A DNA stretch of 9,692 nucleotides, from NCBI RefSeq assembly GCF_946479755.1, contig NZ_CAMLHC010000061.1, forward strand, positions 1 to 9,692, read 5' to 3'. The translations under genes and the position numbers were made by a program. The number at the start of each line of letters is the position of its first letter. The first letter of the stretch is position 1. Source of the stretch: an uncultured Chitinophaga sp. GTDB taxonomy: Bacteria; Bacteroidota; Bacteroidia; Chitinophagales; Chitinophagaceae. The notes under the pieces are model-generated. The model saw only the letters and a program-made list of their open reading frames with translations, had not been told where the DNA came from and made no database searches. Positions 1-8,900 of this stretch are shown piece by piece.

Positions 1-1592
1 CCGGTGTCATTGAATGCCACCAGCAGTTGCGCTTTCTCTGCCGCAGTTATATAATCCAGTTCCTGTATGGCCGTACCAGGTGCTGCTACCGCCGATTCCA
101 ACAACGCTTCCAGGTGCCCGGCAAGGCGGGTTGCAGTACTGCTGTCGAACAGGTCGCTGTTATAATTAATGTTCAGGTGCAGCGCCTCGTTTAATTCAGT
201 GAACTCGAAGGTGAGGTCGAATTTGCTGGTGACAGGCAGCACCCGGTCGAAGTTGCTTACTTTCAGGTTACCCAGCTGCTGCTGGCCCGATTCCGCGGTG
301 CCGGTATTCTGCAATACCAGCATCACGTCAAACAAGGGGCTGCGACTCCGGTCGCGCTGCAGCTGCAGGTCTTGCAGCACTTCATCAAACGGGTAACCCT
401 GGTATTCGAAAGCGCCCAGTGTTGCCTGTTTTACAAGAGATAACAGATGCAGGTAGCTATCCTTTCCTGTAAAGCGGGTCCTCAGGGCGAGGGTGTTCAG
501 GTAGAAACCAATCTGGCCGTCCAGGTCCGGATGTTCTCTGCCGGCAATAGGGCTGCCGACGATAATATCTTCCTGCTGGCTGTAGCGGTGGAGCAAAGCA
601 TTTACCGCAGCGAGCAATCCCATGAACAAGGTCGCGCCCTGCCCCTGTACCAATGCTTTAAGGGAAGTGCTGAGTGTTTTACTGAAAAGTTTACTAACGA
701 AGTTGCCATTATAGGATTTCACCACAGGACGGGGCCGGTCGGCAGGAAGCTCCAGTATCGGCAATTCTCCTTCCAGCTGCTGCAACCAATAAGACTTATG
801 GGCTTCATAAGCACCGTTGGCCAGTTGTTCCTGCTGCCAGGTGGCATAGTCGCGGTAGTGGATACGCAGGGGCTGCAAAGGGTTGGCATGACCGCCGGAA
901 TAGGCATTGTACAGCGTTAACAGCTCCCTGATCAAAATATCCATTGACCAGCCGTCGCTAATGATGTGATGCATGGTATAAGAGAAAATCCACTTGTCGT
1001 TAGCCGCCTGGTATAAATCTGCCCGCAGCAGCGGGCCGGCGTCCAGCTTAAAGGGTGCTGCCGCAGCCGCTTTCACCAGCGACAGGATATGTTGCTGCTG
1101 GTCTTCCATCCCCCGCACGTCTTCCTCACGGATGTGTAGTGGCATCTCTTCCGGGGTGCATACCTGCTGGCGTGCCTGGCCGTTTTCATCGGCAGTGAAA
1201 ATAGTGCGGAGGATTTCATGCCGTGCGATCAATGTTTCAAAGGAGCGATGCAATGCCGCAACGTCGAGGGCGCCTTCAAATGCATAAACGCCATGCATAT
1301 TATAGGCGGTATTGCTCTGTTCCTGCTGGCAAAGGGCCCATAACCGGCGTTGTGAAGAAGACAGCGGATAAAAGCGACTGACAGCAGCCGGAGGGATGTT
1401 GCCACCGTTTGGTTTTCCATGATTGCTTTTCTGCAGAAAATCCAGCAGCAGTGGCTTCATCACCTTTATCTCCTGTTTCTCATTATCTGATAAAGCAGCA
1501 ATATTACCGGTCACTTTCAGCTGACCATTAAATTCCTGGATGGAAATATCCCTGTTTTTTAACCGTATAATAAACTCCAGTATATCTTTCAT
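1..1592 (-). CDS. Nonribosomal peptide synthetase, 5' part (TubC docking-C-...), 3' end beyond window
   Basis: This is the N-terminal 530 residues of a second NRPS, cut by the left window edge. Residues 1-54 look like a TubC-type docking domain (MKDILEFIIRLKNRDISIQ at the start, then FNGQLKVTG and a helix ending LLLDFLQ). A linker with PNGGNIPPAA follows, then a complete condensation domain (about 75-515): opening core SSSQRRLWAL, catalytic HHIISDG at 208-214 with His209, GSPIAGREHPDLDGQIGFY, and YPFDEVLQDL. The last residues, EKAQLLVAFNDT, are the linker that normally precedes an adenylation domain, so a C-A-T module is expected. The ATG at 1592 is chosen because the docking domain begins exactly there and the preceding gene ends 11 bases upstream. 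It should accept the chain from T3 of the upstream synthetase, and its docking head fits the acidic tail of that protein. The substrate of its first module cannot be read here. Confidence 0.97.
   Translation of the reverse strand, partial: MKDILEFIIRLKNRDISIQEFNGQLKVTGNIAALSDNEKQEIKVMKPLLLDFLQKSNHGKPNGGNIPPAAVSRFYPLSSSQRRLWALCQQEQSNTAYNMHGVYAFEGALDVAALHRSFETLIARHEILRTIFTADENGQARQQVCTPEEMPLHIREEDVRGMEDQQQHILSLVKAAAAAPFKLDAGPLLRADLYQAANDKWIFSYTMHHIISDGWSMDILIRELLTLYNAYSGGHANPLQPLRIHYRDYATWQQEQLANGAYEAHKSYWLQQLEGELPILELPADRPRPVVKSYNGNFVSKLFSKTLSTSLKALVQGQGATLFMGLLAAVNALLHRYSQQEDIIVGSPIAGREHPDLDGQIGFYLNTLALRTRFTGKDSYLHLLSLVKQATLGAFEYQGYPFDEVLQDLQLQRDRSRSPLFDVMLVLQNTGTAESGQQQLGNLKVSNFDRVLPVTSKFDLTFEFTELNEALHLNINYNSDLFDSSTATRLAGHLEALLESAVAAPGTAIQELDYITAAEKAQLLVAFNDT
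48..1370 (-). other. Condensation domain of the second NRPS, LCL-like
   Basis: This complete C domain has catalytic HHIISDG (codons 971-951) and the IGFYLNTLALR motif. It is closest in sequence to C2 of the upstream synthetase (GSPxAGREHPDL is shared). It would join the T3-bound chain to the first residue of this protein. There is no epimerization or dual C/E signature. Confidence 0.93.
1431..1592 (-). other. TubC-like N-terminal (beta-hairpin) docking domain
   Basis: About 54 residues with the pattern of the TubC N-terminal docking family: an amphipathic first helix (DILEFIIRLKNRDI), two short strands around FNGQLKVTGN, the segment AALSDNEKQEIKVMK resembling the family's 'gaLtpe...lraeL..hK' pattern, and a closing leucine-rich helix. 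Such domains sit at the start of NRPS or hybrid proteins and select the upstream partner. Assignment is by recognised pattern, not by a profile search. Confidence 0.8.
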
Positions 1593-1603
1593 TGTAAAAA
1601 TTA
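1593..1603 (-). promoter_or_regulatory. 11-base A/T-rich gap and leader of the second NRPS gene
   Basis: Only 11 bases separate the aminotransferase TAA from the next ATG. The leader, with the end of the upstream gene, reads AAATAATAATTTTTACA before ATG. It has no purine-rich Shine-Dalgarno and no room for a promoter. The two genes are therefore very likely co-transcribed, and an A/T-rich leader without SD is common in Bacteroidota. Confidence 0.55.
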
Positions 1604-2875
1604 TTATTTGAATGAGGTAACTAAAGCATTGTCTGCTACTGCTGTTCTGGCACGGAGTTGCTGTATATTGTCAACAATCATGTTCAAACCGGTGAGCAGC
1701 TCGTTTTCAGGGATGGTTAATGCCGGCAGCAGTTTTAATACATGACTTTTATTACCACAGGTTTCAATCAGCATCCCATCGCGGAAAAGCGAGGCGGAGA
1801 CTTCCTTCGCCATACCTGCCTCCATAAATTCAATCCCCCATATCAGCCCTGCGCCTCTTACGGCTTTTACGTGTGAGGAAGTAGCCGGCAGAGATTCCAG
1901 TTTTTCGCGGATGAGGGCCGATTTATGAGCGATGGTCGTTCCCATGGTATTGCCTTTCCAGTATTCCAGCGCAGCGGTAGCCGTTTGTAAAGCCATATTA
2001 TTGGCACGGAAAGTACCATTGTGCTCTCCCGGCTTCCAGATGTCAAACTCAGGTTTCAGGAGCAGCAGGGATAACGGCAGGCCATAACCGCTGATGGATT
2101 TGGATAACAACACCACGTCCGGTACAATGCCGGCACGTTCAAAACTGAAGAAATGCCCTGTTCTGCCGCAGCCTACCTGGATGTCGTCGGCGATCAGAAG
2201 AATATTATTTTCGGCAGTAAAAGCGCGCAGCTCCTGCAGCCATTTATTGCCGGCGATGTTTACCCCGCCCTCTGCCTGGATTGTTTCCAGGATAATGGCG
2301 GCCGGCAATTCCACGCCTGACCCGTTAGTACTGATCATTTTTTTCAGGTAGCTCATGGTGTCTGTCTTCTCTCCGAAAAACTGGTCAAAAGGAAAGAATA
2401 TCACATCCTGCGCAGGGTTTACTTTCTGGTTTTCCTCCCGGCTGGCCGACAGCGCCAGCGAGGTGGCCGTCATGCCGTGAAAGGAATGGGTGAATGCCAC
2501 AATCTTTTTTCTTTTGGTAAAAAGCCGGGCCAGCTTTACCGCCGCCTCCACCGCATTGGTCCCTGTAGGGCCGGTGAACTGTACCTTGTAATTCAAGCCT
2601 CTCGGCGCCAGAATAATTTCATTGAATCTGTCAAGGAAATCCGCTTTCACTTTGCTGTCCATATCCAGACAATGCACAATGGCGTTGTTTTCCAGGAAAG
2701 CGTATAACGCTTTCTTCAACAGCGGATTATTATGTCCGTAATTCAACGCGCCGGCGCCGGCAAAGAAATCCAGGTATACTTTACCATTAATATCCCTTAA
2801 TACACTCCCTTCAGCAGTTTCAAAAACAGTAGGGAATGATTTTGCATAACTATTAACGTTTGATTCATTTTTCAT
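1604..2875 (-). CDS. ectB: EctB-type L-2,4-diaminobutyrate--2-oxoglutarate 4-aminotransferase
   Basis: This predicted PLP enzyme interconverts L-aspartate 4-semialdehyde plus glutamate with L-2,4-diaminobutyrate plus 2-oxoglutarate; it is presumably cytosolic. The protein is 423 aa, the usual EctB length. EctB/PvdH hallmarks are visible: DFFAGAGALNYGHNNP (36-51), the phosphate-binding stretch TGPTGTNAVEAA (101-112), SFHGMT (131-136), DDIQVGCGRTG (230-240; D230 should contact the PLP ring nitrogen), LSKSISGYG with Lys259 as Schiff-base lysine, and KPGEHNGTFR (281-290). The ATG at 2875 places SYAKSFPTVFE at the expected N-terminal position; there is no good Shine-Dalgarno. It lies 107 bases after the first NRPS and 11 bases before the second, in the same direction. 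No ectA or ectC is visible, so the inferred role is supplying Dab to the synthetases, like pvdH in pyoverdine clusters, rather than making ectoine. A related omega-aminotransferase specificity is possible but less likely. Confidence 0.92.
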   Translation of the reverse strand: MKNESNVNSYAKSFPTVFETAEGSVLRDINGKVYLDFFAGAGALNYGHNNPLLKKALYAFLENNAIVHCLDMDSKVKADFLDRFNEIILAPRGLNYKVQFTGPTGTNAVEAAVKLARLFTKRKKIVAFTHSFHGMTATSLALSASREENQKVNPAQDVIFFPFDQFFGEKTDTMSYLKKMISTNGSGVELPAAIILETIQAEGGVNIAGNKWLQELRAFTAENNILLIADDIQVGCGRTGHFFSFERAGIVPDVVLLSKSISGYGLPLSLLLLKPEFDIWKPGEHNGTFRANNMALQTATAALEYWKGNTMGTTIAHKSALIREKLESLPATSSHVKAVRGAGLIWGIEFMEAGMAKEVSASLFRDGMLIETCGNKSHVLKLLPALTIPENELLTGLNMIVDNIQQLRARTAVADNALVTSFK

Positions 2876-2895
2876 TTTCTTGGATTTTTAGCATT

Positions 2896-2924
2896 AAAAA
2901 ATGGGCACCTGTGTGGTACAGGTG
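2896..2924 (-). terminator. Terminator-like hairpin between the NRPS and aminotransferase genes
   Basis: On the minus strand, CACCTGT and ACAGGTG form a perfect 7-bp stem around the loop ACCAC (2924-2906). Four bases (CCCA) and then six T's (2901-2896) follow. The stem starts about 58 bases after the NRPS stop and the T-run ends 20 bases before the aminotransferase ATG. The plus-strand reading has no T-run, so it is oriented for minus-strand transcripts. The four-base offset makes it a weaker match to a classic intrinsic terminator; it may act as a partial terminator, pause or attenuator. Confidence 0.45.
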
Positions 2925-2982
2925 AAAGCGACAAAAGGGGTGATGAGATATATTTTTTTTGTGGGTTCCTGTGTGTGAAAAA

Positions 2983-5900
2983 TCAGAAAATCAGTTCGTC
3001 AGCGGTAGCTGCTACTTCATCGCTGAGGCAGGTGTTGGCTTCAATATATTTGGAAAGCCTCTCGATATATGGGTTATTAAAAAAGAACTCAATACTTACT
3101 CTTACCTGGAACTGTTCTGAAATAGCGGAAATCACCCGCATCAACTTCAGGCTATGACCTCCAAGGGTAAAAAAGTTGTCTTTGATCCCTATCTTTTTAT
3201 TCCTTCCCAATACGCTCTGCCAGATAGCCAGCAGCTTCTCTTCTGTTTCGTTGCCCGGGGCCACATATTCCACGCCGGTGGACAATCCGTTCACACGGGA
3301 GACGGGTAGCCGTTTTCTGCCTGTTTTATCATTGGGCGTCAATGGCATTCTTTCAAGGGGTGCATAGTATGCCGGTACCATATAACCGGGCAATACGCTG
3401 TCAAGATAGCTCCGGAGATCCGCAATGTTCACTTCCTCTCCTCCTGAGATGTAGGCCACCAGTTCATTACCTCCTTCTTCATTGACGGACACCATTACCA
3501 CCGCGGTATCAATATCCGGGTATGTCAGCAGGGCGCTTTCTATCTCCTTCAGCGCAATGCGGTAACCGCGCACTTCCACCCGGTCATCTTTCCTGCCCAC
3601 AAACTCGATATTACCATCGGGAAGCCATCTCCCCAGGTCGCCGGTTTTATACATGCGGCCATTAGCGCAGAAAGGGTCTGCTACAAATTTTTCCGCAGTC
3701 TGCATTTCCCGGTTCAGATACCCTGCCGCCACACCGGCGCCGCCGATGCAGATTTCGCCGGTAACGCCCACCGGTTGCAGCTGATGCTGCTCATTCAGAA
3801 TATAAAGACGTGTATTGGCAAACGGTTTACCGATCGGAGTGGCTTTCCAGGCGTGAAGCTCCTGCCCTCCCTGCTGTTCAAAACAAGACGAACCGATGGC
3901 CGCTTCTGTAACGCCATAACTGTTGACAATGCGTATTCTGCTACCGAATCTTTCCTGTAGTTCCCTGTAAGCTGTAATGCTGAGGGTATCCGACCCGAAG
4001 ATCAGCATCTTCAGAAAATCAATATTCCTGTTATTGTCCTGCACATAGTCCATCAGCGGCAACAGTACACCGGGAGCGTCTTGCAGGATAGATACTTCAT
4101 GCCGGCACATAATATCATACAGGCTTCCAGGATCTGCTTTAACATGATCAGGGCACAGGACCATACAGCCGCCGGTAAGCAGTGAGCGGCATATATCTCC
4201 CATAAACACATCAAACGATATACTGGTCATCTGCAGGAGATGGACGGTCATCCCGTTTAACCCATAGGCAGCCGTCCAGCTTTGAGCGATACCGGTGATG
4301 TTGGCATTGGTGATCATCACTCCTTTGGAGGTGCCGGCTGAACCGGATGTATAAACAACGTATACCAGGTCCGCGGCGGTGGCGGCCTTACCCGTATTCG
4401 CGGCAGACCAGCGGCCCCTGCTGCTGATGAAATCATTCAGCATGCTTTCATCGACCAGTAGTTGGCAGTGGCTGTCCTCCAGGATATAATCCACACGTTC
4501 CTGTGGATCGGCCGGATCCACAGGAATGTAAGCGGCGCCCGTCTTCAGTACGCCCAGTACCGCTACTATCATCCATTCGCTCCGTTTAAGCCGGATCGCC
4601 GCCAGGTCATTGGCGTGAATGCCGGCACCTGCTTCCAGGAAGGCAGCAAACCGGTTGGCCTGTTCATTCAGTTCCCGGTAGGTCAGCTGCCTGTCCTCAA
4701 ACACAAGTGCGGTGCGGTCCGGCGTGCGGGCTGCCTGTTCTTCAAACAGGCCGATCACCGTTTGATGATCTTCTGCCGGCAGTATTGTTTTATTAAAAAC
4801 GTTCAGCAGCTGTTGTTCTTCTTCCCTGCCCAGGTACTGCAGCAGTGGCAGCGGCAGCAACGGCTGCTCCGTAATGGCTTCCAGCAGTTGTGTTAAATGG
4901 CCGGCCATCCGTAAAATGGTATCTCTGTGGAACAGGTCACTGTTATATTCCAGGGTGACTTGTATTTCTTCCCCGAATTCCACAAAATCAAACGACAGGT
5001 CAAACTTGCTGATAAGCGTATCCGCGCGGTTATAGCGGCTCACCTTAAGCCCGTGCAGGGCTGTAGCGGCGGTAGGATCGCCGGTATTATGCAGCACCAC
5101 CATTACATCAAACAACGTACTGCGGCTCATGTCCCTTTCCAGGTCCAGCTCGTCCACCAGGTCGTCGAAAGGATACAGCTGGTGGTCGTAGGCATTTAGG
5201 GTGTTGGTCCTCACCTGCTGCAATAAATCACAGAAACTGTCGCCTCCTTCAAACTGCGTGCGTAGCGCAAGGGTATTCAGGTAGAAGCCAATCTGGTTTT
5301 CCAGGTCGGGATGTTCCCTGCCGGCAACGGGGCTGCCGATGATGATGTCTGTTTGACCGGTATAGCGGTATAACAGGGCCTTTACCGTCGCCAGCAAACC
5401 CATAAACAATGTGGCTTGTTGTTCCTTTACAATCGTTTTAAGCTGCAGGGTGGCGGCTGAACCGATTATTTTTTTCACGACACCGCCCCGATAGGTTTTA
5501 ATGGCAGGGCGAGGCTTATCGGTGGGCAAATCCAGCACGGGCAACGGCCCATTAAACTGTTGAAGCCAGTAATCCTTATGTGCCTGTAACTTTTCCGCTT
5601 TCAGTTGCTGCAGCTGCCAGGCTGCATAATCTTTATAGTGTATGCGCAGGGGAGACAATGGATCGGTACCGCCGTTGACGCAATAATTATAACATTGCAG
5701 CAGCTCACGGATAAGCACATGCATGGACCATCCATCACTGATAATATGATGCATTACATAGGAGAACATCCATTTGTCATTGGCGATGCGATACACCGAA
5801 GCCTGTAACAGGGGGCCGTTACCCAGGTCGATGAGCTGTGCTGCGGCATTTGCCGCCAGTTCCCTGGCTTTCGCTTCCCCGTCCTGTTCCCCGCGAAGGT

Positions 5901-8900
5901 CTTCAAAACAGAGCCTGCAACCGGATTCTTCAGGAGAGCGTACCCATTGTTTTAACTCACCCTGTTTATTTTCCCTGAAAACAGTCCTCAGTATCTCATG
6001 CCTTGCGACGAGACGGTCGAAAGCGTACTGCAGGGCATGTTCCTCCATAGCGCCTTCAAACACAAACAGGCCGGGCATATTGTAGGCGAGACTCCCTTCG
6101 TCAAACTGGCTGAGTACCCAAAGGCGCCGCTGTGCGGGCGACAGTTCATAGCATGGTTGCACCGGCAGCGGTTCAATAGCCGCATACGCCGTTTTGCGTG
6201 CCTGCTGTACCAGCCTGGCCTGATCTTCCAGCACAGGTGTGGTGAACAATTCTTTCAGTGGTATTTTGACCTCCAGCTGTTTATAAATCCTGCTGGCCAA
6301 ACGGGTAGCTCTGAGGCTATGGCCGCCTACTTCAAAGAAGTTGTCTTTTACGCTCACCTGTTCCTTGCCCAGTATCTCCTCCCAGATCAGCACCAGTTGC
6401 TCTTCCACCGCATTTCGCGGCGCTACATAGGCAGCGCCGGTGGTAAGTCCCAGGGATGCCGGGTCCGGCAGTTGCTTACGATCTACCTTACCATTGTCAT
6501 TCAGCGGCAGCTCAGGCAGCCGGATCAAATAAGACGGCACCATATATGCCGGTAATTTGGCGGCGAGGTAGCTGCGGAGATCTTCGGCTGACAGGTCATG
6601 GTCGCTGACAAGGTAAGCGGCCAGGCTTTTTTCGCCGTCTTCTTCTTCATTGGCCACCACTACTACTCCTGTAATGCCGTCATAACAGGAAAGCGCATAT
6701 TCTATTTCTCCCAGCTCTACCCGGTACCCGCGGATTTTTACCTGGAAGTCCTTCCGGTGGACGAACTCCAGGTTCCCATCCGGCAGCCATTTACCGAGGT
6801 CCCCGGTTTTATACATTCTTACGGGTACGCCTGTACGGAATGGGTCGGTGGTAAATACGGCCGCCGTCCTTTCAGGATCGTTGAGATAGGCGCGGCCGAC
6901 GCCGATACCGGACACATATATCTCGCCTTCCACGCCTACAGGGCACAACATGCCTGCGGCATCGAGGACATAGATCCTGATATTGCGGATAGGCTTACCA
7001 ACAGGGATATTGTTATCAGCCGGCGCTTTATCCATAACGTACAGTGTCACATCGTCCGCCGCTTCCGCAGGGCCATAAGCATTCACCACCCGAATCTGCG
7101 GGAACATATCAAACCAGCGTTTTAATACCGGTTGGTTCACCGCTTCGCCGGTAACCAGCAAATAAGAGAGCCGGCTGAAATCGCAGCTGTCTCCCTCCTC
7201 TATGTAATCCATCATTACTTTCAGATAGCTGGGCACCACCTGCAATACGGTAATGCCGTCTGCGATGATTTTTTTAACAAACATCACAGGGTCCAGGATA
7301 GACGGCCGGTCATAAATAACGGTGGTTCCCCCGGTTATAAGGGCATTCAACAACTGCCACACAGAGATATCAAACGTATAAGAAGCATTCTGCGCAATGC
7401 GGCTGTTATGATCCAACTGCAGCTCTTCCTGCATCGCAATAAGATGATTAAGGAGGCCTGCATGTTCGATCATAGCGCCTTTGGGACGGCCGGTAGAACC
7501 GGAGGTGTAGATCACATAAGCCAGGTTTCCCGGATGGCATACCGGTGTCACATCGGAGCTGTACTGATATTCGCTGTTGCTGAAATCATCCAGCAGCTGC
7601 TCGTCTGCCAGTGCTCTACATCCACTGTCTGCCAGTATATAATCTACCCGCTCCTGCGGACAATCCGGGTCAACCGGTATATAACCCGCGCCGGCCCTGA
7701 GTATACCCAGGATGGTCACCAGCATCATTTCGTTGCGTGGCAGCTTTACGGCCACCAGGTCGTCTGCCCCGATATGGTAAACCTCTCTCAGGTAGTTGGC
7801 CAGGCGGCCCGTTTTTTTCCTCAGCTCCCGGTAGGTGAGCCTGGTATTTTCAAAAACAACGGCAATATTATCCGGTGTTTTTATGGCCTGCTCTTCAAAC
7901 AGGTCCATCATGGTTTTACCTGCCGGCAATGGCGCATCCGTAGCATTGAACGTGTGCAGCAGTTGCTGCTGTTCGTTTATATGCAGATAGTCGATTTGCT
8001 GAACAGGCACTTCCGGCGCACCGGTTGCGGCAGTCAACAACTGTACAAAATGGTCTGCGATCCGTTTTGCGCTGTTCGCTGTAAACAGATCACTGTTATA
8101 TTCTATCTTACCAATAATTTCGGCTGTTGTTTCTCCAAAATAAAAGGTAAGATCGAACTTGCTGGCTTCATGTTCTCCTCTCCGGAATTCGCTTATGGTG
8201 AGGCCGGGCAAACCTTTCTGTTCTTTGGCGTAGGTACGTTCGTTGTTCTGCAGGATCACCATTACATCAAAGATGGCGCTGCGGCTCATATCCCGTTGCA
8301 GGTTCAGCGCATCCACCAGCTCATCAAAAGGATATACCTGGTGTTCGTAGGCTTCCAATGTGGTTTGTTTCACCTGCTGCAGCAATTCGTGAAAGCTGTA
8401 GTCGCCTTTGCATTGCGTTCTCAGCGCCAGTGGATTGATATAAAAACCGATCTGGCCTTCGAGATCAATGTGGTCCCTGCCAGCCATAGGGCTTCCCACA
8501 ATAATATCTTCCTGCCCCGTATATCGATACAGCAAAGCTTTTACGGCAGCCACCAGTCCCATAAACAAGGTAGCCCCATGCGTTTGCAGTAACTTTTTAA
8601 CGCCGGCAGTCACGTTTTGCGGAATGACTATCGGTACGGTACCGCCCTTATACGTTTTTACTGCGGGCCGCATCTTGTCTACCGGCAGTTTCAGAATAGG
8701 CAGCTCACCTCCAAAGCGTTTTAACCAGTAGTCGCGATGATCGTTCAACGATGCGCCGTTCAACTGTTCCTGTTGCCATACGGCATAGTCTTTATACTGG
8801 ATAGCCAGCGGCGCCAGGGGCCGCAGGTCTCCCTGGGTATATTTGTTATAACCTTTCAGCAGATCGTTGAGAAGCACGTTCATAGACCAGCCATCGCTGA

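Noticed and set aside
447..1287. Plus-strand open frames opposite the second NRPS.
   Set aside because: The minus-strand frame encodes an intact condensation domain with HHIISDG; the plus-strand frames are shadows of it.
1604..2875. Ectoine biosynthesis locus.
   Set aside because: The aminotransferase resembles EctB, but both neighbours are NRPS genes and no acetyltransferase (ectA) or ectoine synthase (ectC) is in the window.
2908..2975. 8-base direct repeat CCTGTGTG at 2908-2915 and 2968-2975.
   Set aside because: It is short, low in complexity, and one copy overlaps the hairpin; two copies are not enough to propose an operator.
2925..2982. Promoter for the aminotransferase (T-rich stretch at 2977-2982 and TATATCTC at 2945-2952 on the minus strand).
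   Set aside because: The elements match the Bacteroidota -33/-7 pattern (TTG and TAnnTTTG) poorly and their spacing is too long, so no promoter is called.
4462..6555. Several plus-strand open frames of 90-185 codons.
   Set aside because: All are antisense to the A1/T2/C2/A2 coding region, lack recognisable motifs and have no supporting start signals.
7132..8592. Plus-strand open frame of 486 codons.
   Set aside because: It lies wholly antisense to conserved NRPS A1 and C1 domains, and its translation shows no recognisable domain and a composition expected from a reversed coding strand. Long antisense frames are common opposite such genes.
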